DNA of 48,393 nucleotides, taken from NCBI GenBank assembly GCA_964415395.1, contig CAYPZU010000007.1:1-48393 (forward strand), given 5' to 3'. The notes beneath the pieces are model-generated. The model ran no database searches, was not told where the DNA came from, and saw nothing but the letters and a program-made list of their open reading frames with translations. Positions 8,098 through 16,552 of this stretch are shown one piece after another. The first letter of the stretch is position 1, and every line of letters begins with the position of its first letter. The DNA is from CAYPZU01 sp964415395. GTDB taxonomy: Bacteria; Chlamydiota; Chlamydiia; Chlamydiales; SM23-39. The translations under genes and the position numbers were made by a program.

Positions 8098-9380
8098 TCC
8101 GCAAATGCCTCCTTTTCCTCTCCTCCCTGTCTCTCTGCGCCCATGAGGAAGGTCCTCGCCCCGACCGCGCCCAGGCACTCAAAGAGACGATGGCGATCAT
8201 CCGCGAGTGGAACGAGAAAAAAGAAGAAACTCACGAGAGGAAGCCGTTTGCCGAATCGAAAGGGAAATGGATCAATCCGTTCACCGACGTCTGCTGGAGA
8301 TGCATGTTCCCGCTCCGGGTCGGCGGAGCGAACTTTTTTCAGGAAATCGAAAGGGAAGAAAAAGTCGAATCGTTCTGGGAACGGATCAGCCAATGGGGCT
8401 GCAAATGCGGCGACGATCATTGGGGCGTCCCCATTTCTTTCTGGGAGGTTTCCGGGATCGTCGAGGTGACGCCCACCCCTCATAAGATCCTGATTGCAAA
8501 AGGATGGGACCTCAGCGACCAGAAAAGCGCAAAACTGCGCGGCGGGATTTCCCACGTGGGGGAGTCGGGCCGCACCAGCTTCTACCACGTCCACTACTAT
8601 CCGCTGCCGCTGTTCCGCATCCTGGCCATCCTCCCCGGTTTCAATTGCCTGCAAAAGGGGCTTTTCAGCGAGGCGGTTCCCTATTATAGCGAATTCGAAC
8701 CGACCTGGAGATATCCGGCGGTCGCCGCTCTTTTTGATCGAGAGATGTTCCTTAAAAACGGACCTGCGGCCCAGGAAAAATGCATTGAAGACTGCGCGGC
8801 TTCGAATCAGCGCGCGCCGCGGAACGACCTCTGGTGGTGTTCCGGATGTTTAGGCTCCCTTTATCCTCTGACAGGGCATGTGGCTCATCATATCGGCGGT
8901 CTCCAGTCGAGTTCTCTTCTTGTCCATCGCGTTCTGGCCAAAAGGGACTGGATCCGCAACTTTCTTTTTCTCGGCACTTATTTTGAAGAGGAAAATTTTT
9001 GCAAGAAGACCCGGATGAAATATCCGCAGAAGACGCATATCAAAACGCAGCTTCTCTATCCTGTGCCTGACAAGGAGAAGGAGACTCGGGGCTCCCGCAG
9101 CGGCTACTGCCATTTTCTGGGCCAAAGCATCGAGCCGTGGGCCGCTGGAAAAACCTACCCGGAAGGGGAGGATTTTCTGTTTGTCGTCTGGTCGAAGATG
9201 AACTGCTGCTACAGCATTCCCGGCGCCGCAAAACGAATTTTCTCTGGCGGAGCCGATTTGGCTGGGGGGATCACTGAAGAGATGGAACAGATCCTTAAGG
9301 AGATGCCTGAAAAGGCGTTTGAAGCGATCGGCCAGGACGCGTATGAAGACGTCCTCTGGCAGCCATGGGAGGGCAGCTGA
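8094..9380 (+). CDS. traU: T4SS/mating protein TraU
   Basis: TraU is a periplasmic, cysteine-rich protein needed for F pilus and DNA transfer. The 428-residue product has a short signal peptide (about 1-15). It carries the hallmark KWINPFTDVCWRCMFPLRVGG near residues 57-77, equivalent to the 'G..vNpisDvCW.ClFPi.iGg' signature of TraU. More paired cysteines follow (WGCKCGDDHWG, WWCSGCLG, MNCCYSI). Their number implies several disulfides, in keeping with the dsbA/dsbB genes of the operon. The start overlaps trbC (ATGA). Its TGA overlaps the traN start as TGATG. F TraU is 330 residues, so this one is somewhat long. Confidence 0.93.
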   Translation: MIRKCLLFLSSLSLCAHEEGPRPDRAQALKETMAIIREWNEKKEETHERKPFAESKGKWINPFTDVCWRCMFPLRVGGANFFQEIEREEKVESFWERISQWGCKCGDDHWGVPISFWEVSGIVEVTPTPHKILIAKGWDLSDQKSAKLRGGISHVGESGRTSFYHVHYYPLPLFRILAILPGFNCLQKGLFSEAVPYYSEFEPTWRYPAVAALFDREMFLKNGPAAQEKCIEDCAASNQRAPRNDLWWCSGCLGSLYPLTGHVAHHIGGLQSSSLLVHRVLAKRDWIRNFLFLGTYFEEENFCKKTRMKYPQKTHIKTQLLYPVPDKEKETRGSRSGYCHFLGQSIEPWAAGKTYPEGEDFLFVVWSKMNCCYSIPGAAKRIFSGGADLAGGITEEMEQILKEMPEKAFEAIGQDAYEDVLWQPWEGS

Positions 9381-11038
9381 TGATCGCTCTCCTGATGCTG
9401 ATTGCCTCCTTCGATAATCGCCTTTTCGAGATGCACGATCCGAAAGAAATCCTCGGCATCGAAGAGACGGTTGAAACCTATGTCGAGCCGGAGCCGATTT
9501 TCAGAAAGTGCCTCGAGGGGTCTGAGATCATCGCTTTAAAACAGAAGCGGACGGTCGAGGTGGAGCCGGGCGTCGAGATCTGGATGGAGCGGAGCTGCCA
9601 GGGACATGAAGAAGAGATTGAAGACCCGCAAAAACAGCAGATCTGGTTCGACCATAAATCGACAGCCCAGAAGCTGAGGCGGGAGGCCGAGGCGCGGCTG
9701 AAAAAAGACCCTGAGATCAAGCATGTCGAATCGTGGATCGATGGCGATGAACCCTACCGCGCCAAGGTGAAATACTGGCACAAAGAGAACTCTGACGCGT
9801 GCCCGCTCTGCCAATACAAAGAGAGCGGCAAGCCAGATGGCCAGTGGCAGAAAAAGCATGTGCGCCGCTGCCTGGGCCACAGAGAGCCTGGATCGGCCGA
9901 TACGCACACCTACGAAAAGGCGAAAAAGAACCAGAGAGGGCAGGAAGCGACGCTCAAACGGGATTTGTCCCTTGCCGCTTCGAAGGTCTATTTGGGCCAG
10001 CACCGATCCGACGGGAAATTCCGCCTCGATAAAGAACTCCGGCACAAAGACGGGGCGCCAGGATGCAATCAGTTCGTCACAGATGAAGTTTGGTTTATCC
10101 CGCCGAAAGAAAAATCGGATACCTGGGCGGCAGCAGACCCCAAGATGGCGGAAGATTACGAAAAGAAGGGAAGATGCCGGCTTGTCTGGATCAAGAATCT
10201 CCTGAAACCGGAAACGCGGGTGATCAACGGCCTGGCGGTTCAGCGCGATTTTTGGGAGCGGGAGCTGATTCTCGACTGCCAGATCGATTCGAAGTGCGGC
10301 GAAATGCGGCGCGAAGGGTGCGAATTCATCGGCGAAGAGTGCGCCGCCAAAGACGAAATAGGACGCTGCATCGCCACGGAGAAAACTTACGACTGCGGAA
10401 AAGTCCCCGGCTATACGAAAGTAAGCCGCACCTTCAAGCAGGCGAAGATCTGGGGATTGAACGGCGAATTCGACGAATACAAAAAGAACTACGACCGCCG
10501 AAGCGACTTCCCCGTGATGGCTTCCGCTCTCACTTCGGTGATGGGGCTGGTTGCCGAGGGGCAGGAAATCTCCCCCGAATCGCTCGAGAATCCCGACCTG
10601 CCGCTCTTTTACCAGGGGACTCCTTACACATGCCACTGCAGCTTCCAGAAAGATCCGTTTGATTGCTGCGAGAAAAGCTCTACCGACCCCCGCTGCACGA
10701 AAGGTGAGTTGGAGCTTGTGCGCCTCAAAAGCCTGGGCCGGTGCCGCTACATCGGGCCGAAAGTGGATGAAGAAGGCAATACAGAGCACGTCCACTGCTG
10801 TTTCGGGATGAAGATCGCCCGGATCGTGCAGGAGCAGCTCCGGGGCAAATTGAGCCTTGGGTGGGGCAGCCCTGAAGAGCCCGACTGCCGCGGGCTCACG
10901 CAAACCGAAATGGAGAAGATTCCTCTGCAGGAGATCGATCTTTCTGAAACCTATGACGACTACCATCCCGATGGGGAAGAGATGATGAAAAAGATCGAGG
11001 GGAAGGTTCTCCGCTACCTGAATCGGAGTGAAAAATGA
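9380..11038 (+). CDS. traN: Mating-pair stabilisation protein TraN
   Basis: TraN is a large cysteine-rich outer-membrane protein that stabilises contact with the recipient by binding a surface protein. The 552-residue product has a short hydrophobic N-terminus and about 22 cysteines. The conserved C-terminal block is clear: CCFGMKIARIVQEQ (about 471-484), then LGWGSPEEPDCRGLT and IDLSE, the usual TraN ending. F TraN is 602 residues. The ATG at 9380 forms TGATG with the traU stop and has a strong GGGAGGG ribosome site at 9367-9373. The receptor-binding middle part (about 130-330) is not recognisable by eye, as expected for this variable region. Confidence 0.9.
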   Translation: MIALLMLIASFDNRLFEMHDPKEILGIEETVETYVEPEPIFRKCLEGSEIIALKQKRTVEVEPGVEIWMERSCQGHEEEIEDPQKQQIWFDHKSTAQKLRREAEARLKKDPEIKHVESWIDGDEPYRAKVKYWHKENSDACPLCQYKESGKPDGQWQKKHVRRCLGHREPGSADTHTYEKAKKNQRGQEATLKRDLSLAASKVYLGQHRSDGKFRLDKELRHKDGAPGCNQFVTDEVWFIPPKEKSDTWAAADPKMAEDYEKKGRCRLVWIKNLLKPETRVINGLAVQRDFWERELILDCQIDSKCGEMRREGCEFIGEECAAKDEIGRCIATEKTYDCGKVPGYTKVSRTFKQAKIWGLNGEFDEYKKNYDRRSDFPVMASALTSVMGLVAEGQEISPESLENPDLPLFYQGTPYTCHCSFQKDPFDCCEKSSTDPRCTKGELELVRLKSLGRCRYIGPKVDEEGNTEHVHCCFGMKIARIVQEQLRGKLSLGWGSPEEPDCRGLTQTEMEKIPLQEIDLSETYDDYHPDGEEMMKKIEGKVLRYLNRSEK

Positions 11039-11589
11039 TTGGCTGGCTCGTTTTATTGGCCTCGGCTTCCTGGTACGACCAGAAGATGGAAGGGTGGTAC
11101 TACTTCGAGGATGCGGAAAAACAGCAGAACATCTCCCCGGAAGAGGCAGAAGAAGCGATGAGCGCGGAAAGAGAGTATCTTAAAGAGCTTCTTTCCCTGG
11201 CCGTGCTTGTCCCGACCAAAGAAAATGTGGCGAATTACGTCCGCGAGCAAAAGCGCTGGAGCGAACAAAGCTCCCTTTTTGCAAACACCTGGGCCGAAGT
11301 GGCTCGCGGTCCTAAAGTTGAAGAGAGCTGTTTTCTTCTCTTCTGCTTCAATGGGAAAGACGAAGGGGCGCAAGAGGCTGCGGATGCGGCCGAGGCTGAG
11401 GCTGCGGCCCGAAATCTGCAGATGAAAGGGGTGGCTCTTGACGGAGTTCTCCTCGAGGGCTTTGATTGCGTGGTCGACAGGGGCATCTCGAAACGGCTGA
11501 ACCTTTCAGAAGGGCTTTATCTTGTAGACCCCTCCCAAAACCAAATCATCCCGTTCGACGCGGGACAACCAGAGCAACGGAATGCGTAA
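11035..11589 (+). CDS. traF: T4SS pilus assembly protein TraF
   Basis: TraF is a periplasmic thioredoxin-fold protein of F-type systems that acts with TraH and others in pilus assembly. The 184-residue product has a very short signal-like start, then the conserved WYDQKMEGWYYFED (about 13-26), matching the 'y...kGW.wY' signature. An Ala/Glu-rich helix (about 105-130) and a C-terminal GLYLVDPSQNQIIPF segment follow. No CxxC is present, as in F TraF, so it is not an obvious oxidoreductase. It is shorter than F TraF (247). It overlaps traN (ATGA) and traH (8 bp). Confidence 0.8.
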   Translation: MIGWLVLLASASWYDQKMEGWYYFEDAEKQQNISPEEAEEAMSAEREYLKELLSLAVLVPTKENVANYVREQKRWSEQSSLFANTWAEVARGPKVEESCFLLFCFNGKDEGAQEAADAAEAEAAARNLQMKGVALDGVLLEGFDCVVDRGISKRLNLSEGLYLVDPSQNQIIPFDAGQPEQRNA

Positions 11590-13096
11590 GACACTGCCTT
11601 TATTTTTGTTAGCCGGATCTCTCTTCGGGGGAGCGGCGGAACCGCTCAAAGATTTGGCCGAAGACTATGTCGAGAACAAGGCAGGGGATCTCGTCGATGA
11701 ATATGTTCCCGACCTTCTCGGCGGCAAGGTGCGCGACTATCTCCGCGATTATGTTGAAGACAAGGTGGGCGACCTGGTTCAGGATGCGGAGCGGAGGATT
11801 AAGGATTATAACCTCTCGATGGATTTCGAAGACCATGAGCCGGCCAAGGCTCTTTTGGACGGGCAGATCGACCAGTTTTTCAAAGAGTATAATTCTTCTG
11901 AGGAGGGAGAGGGAAAATTCGATCCTTCAAGCTCTCCTGTCGCAGGAGGAGGGAGCCTTCCGTCGGTGATTAAACCTTCGTCTATAAAGCTCTCATTTCC
12001 AACGATTTCAGCCGGTTCGGTCGATTATGTTACAGGCGCCGCAAAAGGGGCCAACGGGATCGTCATGAAAAAGGCGCTGGAGGATATCGTCGGAGGCCTC
12101 TCTTACGCGTATATCATCGGTCTTGAGTGCGTGTCTCCTCTCACCACTTCGGCGATGAAGCAGGTGCAGACCTGGTCGAATCAGCTCAACGCGATGAGCA
12201 TTCAGTCCGACGACCTCGCGGCGGCTCTCAATCCCGGGATGCTGGCTAAATCGGAGCGTTCCGCAGCCTATCTCGCCGAACATGCGCTCGCCTCAAAAAA
12301 CAATATCGACCTCATCGAGGCGAGGAATATCTGCCAGGACAAAAAGAAACGGAGCGAGCTGCTCCAAAAGCACGCCGACAAATTCCAGAAACTGATGGGC
12401 GGCAGCTACAACACAGCGGCGAAAGTCCTCGGCCTGACCGATTTTTCCGAAGAGAAAAAAAACCTGTGCCTCACGCTTGGAGGGGCGGTCGCCGTCTTTG
12501 ATGAGGGCGGGAGCAAAACCATCGAGATCCATCCGCCGCTCTATCGGCAGGCGATCGAATACCTCCTCACAGGAGAGAACGGAAAGGGATATGCCTTTAA
12601 ACGGGATGGCGTCAGCGTCGAAACCGACAGCCCCGGGCTGCCTGCAACGATCGGCGAAAGGAAGAAAATCAAGGCGCTCCTGGCGAGTATTCAGGAGAAG
12701 CTCCGCCAGAAGGACGCTGATCTGACGCTTGAAGAAACGGAGCTTCTTCAGAAGACCCGCCTGCCGATCGGCAGCCTCATTTCGCTCCTCACTCAAACTC
12801 GGGGAACCGGGGCGAAGCTGGCTCTAGACCGGTTTGGCGGACTCATTGCTTTCGAGCGGACCCTTCAATTTACCGGCGAACTCGTCGAAGAGCTTCTCTC
12901 CAAGGCGAAGTCGCTGAAAACCGTCCAGATCTGCGGCTTTGAGCTCGAAACGTATATCCAGCAGCTTGAAAGTACGCTCGCCGGAATTGAAGAAATGAAA
13001 GCCGAGCATCGCCGCAGCCTGGTTCAGGAACAGCAGGCGATCGACTCGATGATCCAGATTGAAAAGTCGCTGAAAGAGAAGGAGAAAGGTCTATGA
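11582..13096 (+). CDS. traH: T4SS pilus assembly/mating protein TraH
   Basis: TraH is an outer-membrane-associated periplasmic protein of F-type systems, with C-terminal coiled coils, required for pilus assembly. The 504-residue product (F TraH is 458) has a signal peptide (1-18). Its first third carries short repeats of Asp/Tyr-Val-x-Asp (YVENKAGDLVDEYVPDL, YVEDKVGDLVQDA). A family-type region around 185-215 includes CVSPLTTSAMKQVQTWSNQLN. The C-terminus is a long Glu/Gln-rich coiled coil (about 440-504). It overlaps traF and, by ATGA, traG. Confidence 0.87.
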   Translation: MRKTLPLFLLAGSLFGGAAEPLKDLAEDYVENKAGDLVDEYVPDLLGGKVRDYLRDYVEDKVGDLVQDAERRIKDYNLSMDFEDHEPAKALLDGQIDQFFKEYNSSEEGEGKFDPSSSPVAGGGSLPSVIKPSSIKLSFPTISAGSVDYVTGAAKGANGIVMKKALEDIVGGLSYAYIIGLECVSPLTTSAMKQVQTWSNQLNAMSIQSDDLAAALNPGMLAKSERSAAYLAEHALASKNNIDLIEARNICQDKKKRSELLQKHADKFQKLMGGSYNTAAKVLGLTDFSEEKKNLCLTLGGAVAVFDEGGSKTIEIHPPLYRQAIEYLLTGENGKGYAFKRDGVSVETDSPGLPATIGERKKIKALLASIQEKLRQKDADLTLEETELLQKTRLPIGSLISLLTQTRGTGAKLALDRFGGLIAFERTLQFTGELVEELLSKAKSLKTVQICGFELETYIQQLESTLAGIEEMKAEHRRSLVQEQQAIDSMIQIEKSLKEKEKGL

Positions 13097-14574
13097 AAAA
13101 AGGTTTACCGCTCCTGATTTTTCTCGCGGCTGCAAGCTATGCCCATGCTGCGGGCGCTCCTGTTCCGGCATCCGACCCGAGCGCGATCCACACGTACGGA
13201 GGAGGGGATCTGCTCGAGAAAGTGTTTACAGCCATCGGCGAAATCCTCTACGGCAAAGGTTCGTCGAAGATGGGAGGGACGTTCAATCTCCTCCTGAGGC
13301 TTTCTTTGACTATCGGCGCTTTCTGCTGCGTCTGCCTCGCCTTTTTCCGGCAGAAATTCGACCCGCTGATCCGGAGTTTTTTCCTCCCTGGGCTAGCCAT
13401 CGTAGGACTCCTTTTGACGCCCACGACGAAAATCGCGATCGTCGACCATTCAGCTGAAGACCCTAAACCGAAGACAGTCAGCCAGGACGTCCCCTTTTTC
13501 CTTGGAAAATTCGCCGTTTACTCCAGCGAATTGTTCAACCAGCTCAGAGAGCTATTCGCCAGATCGATTGGGAAAGATGGCTACTGCTGGACTTTAAGAG
13601 CTGCCGAGGAATCTCCTTTCCGCTCCAACGCTTTTCCGGTGAGCGATCCTGCGCTTGAAGAAAATTTCCGCGAATTCTGCCGCGAATGCGTATTCCGGGA
13701 TCTTGGCCTCGGTCTTTACACCCGAGAGGAGCTGAAAGCCCAGGAAAATCTGCTCGAGTTTCTCGCTGAAAATACCTCCAACACCCGCCTCGTTTCCTTC
13801 GGCGATCAGGCGATTCCTTGCCGCGAAGCTGCAGAAAAACTCGACGCCGCCCTCCCAGATGAAGAAGTGGCAGCCTCTCTTGCCGCCCTCTTTGGCAGCG
13901 AGCCGGAAACGTTCCTTAAGCAGAGGACTGCCATCGACCTTCTCAAAGAAGAGATCCGCTCCGGCCTCCAGCCTGCTCAAAAACCGGGTAGGAGCTTTTT
14001 CTCTATTGGTTCGATGGGGATTCTCGCTCTGCGGGAGCTCTTTGAGGCGATCCTTTATCTCATCTTCCCGCTCGTGATCCTCCTCTCGCTCCTTTCATTC
14101 GGGGTTCGGATGATCTTCCATTGGATGAAAATGATCCTTTGGGTCTCCACCTGGCCGATTTTCTATGAGATCGTCGATCTTTTCCTGAACTCCGTATGGA
14201 GCTTCCGGAAGGGAGATGCGAGTTTAACTCTTGCTAGCTTCAACCGGATGGCGGGCCTTTACGATTCGATGGAGGCGGTCTGCTTTTTTGGACTGGCTTC
14301 GGTGCCGATCCTCTCCTGGATTTTGATCCGGGGAGGGGCCTCTCAAATCTCAGGGCTTGCCTCTTCGATCCAGGTGACGGCGAAAAGCGAGCCGGCTCCG
14401 CAGCCCGTGAAGCTGGAGACAAAAACCATTGTTGTCGAGGACTCCTCGAAGCAAACTTTCGGCGGTTTTGCGCAAGGGTTTCCCGTGCAGCAGATCCATA
14501 GCCTCGAGCAGTCGATCCGGGAATCTTCCGAGAAAATCCTTCAGGCCGTAGAGCGGCAGAAAGGGAACGGATGA
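13093..14574 (+). CDS. traG: TraG N-terminal-domain protein (half-length)
   Basis: F TraG is a polytopic inner-membrane protein of 938 residues. Its N-terminal half serves pilus assembly; its C-terminal half serves mating-pair stabilisation and entry exclusion. This product has 493 residues and covers only the N-terminal part. It has a signal-like start, IHTYGGGDLLEKVFTAIGEI (about 32-51; the 'tygg...l..vfnai' motif), hydrophobic segments at about 60-80 and 90-110, a periplasmic-like region (about 115-310) and more membrane segments at about 315-435. The stop overlaps the dsbB start as ATGA, and no remnant of the second half is visible, so the short form looks established rather than freshly broken. 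Confidence 0.85.
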   Translation: MKKGLPLLIFLAAASYAHAAGAPVPASDPSAIHTYGGGDLLEKVFTAIGEILYGKGSSKMGGTFNLLLRLSLTIGAFCCVCLAFFRQKFDPLIRSFFLPGLAIVGLLLTPTTKIAIVDHSAEDPKPKTVSQDVPFFLGKFAVYSSELFNQLRELFARSIGKDGYCWTLRAAEESPFRSNAFPVSDPALEENFREFCRECVFRDLGLGLYTREELKAQENLLEFLAENTSNTRLVSFGDQAIPCREAAEKLDAALPDEEVAASLAALFGSEPETFLKQRTAIDLLKEEIRSGLQPAQKPGRSFFSIGSMGILALRELFEAILYLIFPLVILLSLLSFGVRMIFHWMKMILWVSTWPIFYEIVDLFLNSVWSFRKGDASLTLASFNRMAGLYDSMEAVCFFGLASVPILSWILIRGGASQISGLASSIQVTAKSEPAPQPVKLETKTIVVEDSSKQTFGGFAQGFPVQQIHSLEQSIRESSEKILQAVERQKGNG

Positions 14575-14987
14575 TCGGAATTTTTCTCGTCTCTCTTTCC
14601 TGCGCAGCCTGTTCCTTCATTGCGGAGCATCTATTTTCGATTCAGCCCTGCCAGCTTTGCTGGGTGCAGAGAGTTTTCTATCTCGCGCTGATCCCGACCG
14701 CAGTTCTTGGATTTTTTTACAAAAAGACGGGCAGAACACTTTGCGCCCTCCTCCTGGCCGGCAATTTGTTTGCCGCCGCCTACCACACTTTGATCCAGTT
14801 CGGCATTCTGGACGACCGGTGCAAAACAGTTTTATCTGTAAGGGACTCTGATTCTTATCTGGCGTTGCTTTCTGAAAAGCGATCGTGTGCCGATAGCTGG
14901 AAAATTTTTCAGATTCCGGTATCGGCCTTGAATGGGCTGATGTCGGTGGGGCTTATGGTTCTTTTGAAGCGGACTGCTTCTTCTTGA
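14571..14987 (+). CDS. dsbB: DsbB/BdbC-type disulfide bond formation protein
   Basis: DsbB reoxidises DsbA and passes electrons to quinones in the inner membrane. The 138-residue product has four hydrophobic segments and the CQLCWVQR motif (Cys27, Cys30) typical of BdbC/DsbB. The second redox pair is Cys84 and Cys106 in the second periplasmic loop. It closes the T4SS operon, coupled to traG by ATGA, and is the natural partner of the DsbA-like gene at 3756-4316. The last 35 bp overlap the convergent RHH gene. Confidence 0.87.
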   Translation: MIGIFLVSLSCAACSFIAEHLFSIQPCQLCWVQRVFYLALIPTAVLGFFYKKTGRTLCALLLAGNLFAAAYHTLIQFGILDDRCKTVLSVRDSDSYLALLSEKRSCADSWKIFQIPVSALNGLMSVGLMVLLKRTASS

Positions 14988-15195
14988 GATTGTTTTTCCG
15001 CTCTTCGAAAAAGCGGTCGAGATGGGGTTTAGAGGCGAGGTAGTGTTCGATCATGTCGGCGAAAAGATCTTTCAGCGTCGCGTTTTCCCACCACGCCAAA
15101 ATTTTTAATTTCTCCATGTGCTCTTCGCGGACGACGACAGTGGTTCGCGTCCAGCCAGAGTTAGTTAAATCATCTTTTTTCGGTTCCGTTTCCAT
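14953..15195 (-). CDS. Small ribbon-helix-helix-like DNA-binding protein
   Basis: An 80-residue protein with the layout of an RHH (MetJ/Arc-type) domain. There is a polar N-terminus, a strand TRTTVVVR (about 16-23), a helix EEHMEKLKILAWWE (24-37) and a helix TLKDLFADMIEHYL (40-53). A charged Lys/Glu-rich tail ends the protein. RHH proteins dimerise and bind short inverted repeats, and on conjugative plasmids they control transfer (TraY, TraM, ParG types). Here it faces the T4SS operon, its 3' end overlapping dsbB by 35 bp. ATTCGCAT directly upstream of its ATG also occurs in the traA operator, so autoregulation and control of tra is a reasonable idea. The fold is inferred from the sequence pattern. 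Confidence 0.65.
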   Translation of the reverse strand: METEPKKDDLTNSGWTRTTVVVREEHMEKLKILAWWENATLKDLFADMIEHYLASKPHLDRFFEERKNNLKKKQSASKEP

Positions 15196-15205
15196 AAATG
15201 CGAAT
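15196..15205 (-). promoter_or_regulatory. Half-site ATTCGCATTT upstream of the RHH gene
   Basis: Read on the minus strand, ATTCGCAT followed by TT lies immediately before the ATG of the RHH gene. The first eight bases are identical to the left arm, plus one base, of the inverted repeat upstream of traA (710-717). A 7-mer such as ATTCGCA also occurs by chance inside genes here (for example near 25095), so the match is suggestive only. Its position at the start codon of the only small DNA-binding gene gives it some weight. Confidence 0.3.
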
Positions 15206-15377
15206 GAGGTGGATATTTGTAGGATTATAACTGAATCGAGGAGATATTTTCCAGAGAATTTGCAGGATAATATTCCATCGATTTTTAAATGAGCTGAGAG
15301 AGGAATGTGCGCGCTGGCACCAGGATAGGCCCTTTTTCCTCAAAACAATCTTTTTGGACGAAGGGCAGGTTTTCAAA

Positions 15378-16538
15378 TTACTGGATTGAACGAGTGGCTT
15401 GATGATAGTTCAGTAGCTCAATGGAGTGAACTGTTTGCTCTTGATCCCCAGCGTAGATTAAATATCCTTTGGGAGTCCGTTCAGGAGCAAGCTTTTGAAA
15501 TAAATGCAGCTTTTTGAGGAAATCCGGATGGTATGTTTTCGAGGATTTGATTTCGATAGGAACGAGCCGCTGCCCGTTTTTGAAGATCACATCCACTTCA
15601 TTTTTTTGGACATCTCTCCAATAAAATAAATGAGGTTCGAGGCCTTGGTTTAATCGGAATTTCACCAACTCAAGCAAAACCAAATTTTCAAAAAGGTGTC
15701 CGCGCAAAGGATCTCGGCTTATTTGCATTTCGTTTTCAATACCTAAAAGATAAGAGGCAAATCCAACATCGGTGAAATAGAGCTTGGGAGACTTGATGAT
15801 CCGCTTGCCGAAATTTTCAAAGTAGGGTTGAAGGCGGAACAGAATGAAAGAAGCTTCAAGAATCGAGATCCAGTGTTTAATCGTATGCGAAGAGAGTCCA
15901 ACTTCGCCGCCGATTTCTTCCAGATTGAGAATTTGTCCTATCCGGCCGGCGCAAATCCGGACAAACCGTTCAAATTGGATTAGATCTTTTACATTGATCA
16001 ATTGGCGCAGGTCTCTTTCAACGTAAGTTTGAAAATAATTTCGGTAGGCTTTTGTTGGATCGAGATTGTCTTTATAAATTCTCGGGTACCCGCCTTTAAT
16101 CAGAGCTTCTTCAAGTCTGAGTTCGATTCCCGCCTCTTCAAGCTCTCTCAGACTCATGGGCAGTAGGGTCAGTAGGGCTGTTCTGCCTGCAAGGGATTGG
16201 GATATGGCCTGGTGAAGTTCCAGTTGATGGCTTCCGGTTAAGATGAACATTCCTTTTTGGTCTGTGGAGTCGACGATTGTTTGGATATAGGATAGGAGCG
16301 AGGGGACTCGCTGGATTTCATCAAGGATGGCGCCGTCCGGGTATTTTTCTAAAAAGTTTTTCGGGTCGGTTTCAGCTAGAGCGCGGACGTCTGGAGCTTC
16401 CAGGTTGGCGTAGGGCTTTTCAGGGAATGTATGTTTAACTAATGTTGTTTTCCCCGATTGGCGGGGACCGATCAGAGTGACGATTGGGTATCCTTTTGCA
16501 AGTCCCTGTAATTCAGACTCGATATCGCGTTTATACAT
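15378..16538 (-). CDS. AAA_14/DUF4143 ATPase
   Basis: An ATPase of 386 residues with the family's two parts. The N-terminal AAA domain has Walker A GPRQSGKT (24-31), Walker B ILDE (71-74) and the sensor FILTGSHQ. The C-terminal DUF4143 region contains EVDVIF...VPIEIKSSK, which resembles a PD-(D/E)xK nuclease-type motif. These proteins are scattered through bacteria and archaea in many copies and their function is not settled. I chose the ATG at 16538. A TTG at 16577 would add 13 residues across a palindrome and -10 box, so it is unlikely. The gene is AT-richer than its neighbours and lies between the T4SS island and the conserved T3SS cluster, which suggests acquisition. Confidence 0.85.
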   Translation of the reverse strand: MYKRDIESELQGLAKGYPIVTLIGPRQSGKTTLVKHTFPEKPYANLEAPDVRALAETDPKNFLEKYPDGAILDEIQRVPSLLSYIQTIVDSTDQKGMFILTGSHQLELHQAISQSLAGRTALLTLLPMSLRELEEAGIELRLEEALIKGGYPRIYKDNLDPTKAYRNYFQTYVERDLRQLINVKDLIQFERFVRICAGRIGQILNLEEIGGEVGLSSHTIKHWISILEASFILFRLQPYFENFGKRIIKSPKLYFTDVGFASYLLGIENEMQISRDPLRGHLFENLVLLELVKFRLNQGLEPHLFYWRDVQKNEVDVIFKNGQRLVPIEIKSSKTYHPDFLKKLHLFQKLAPERTPKGYLIYAGDQEQTVHSIELLNYHQATRSIQ

Positions 16539-16552
16539 AAATCCGTACAAAT

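Noticed and set aside
9536..10966. 476-codon open frame on the minus strand opposite traN
   Set aside because: The high G+C leaves few stops in this frame; traN on the other strand has clear family signatures. The same applies to long open frames opposite rpsA (33056-34561), infB (30171-31343), copN (18707-19885) and the 645-residue gene (36158-38038).
13093..14987. Frameshifted remains of the TraG C-terminal half
   Set aside because: The downstream frame is a complete dsbB with intact redox cysteines, overlapping the traG stop; no TraG-like sequence is seen in other frames.
15170..15376. 68-codon open frame on the minus strand between the ATPase and RHH genes
   Set aside because: It overlaps the RHH start region, has no convincing ribosome site and shows an odd residue mix; better explained as promoter and leader DNA.
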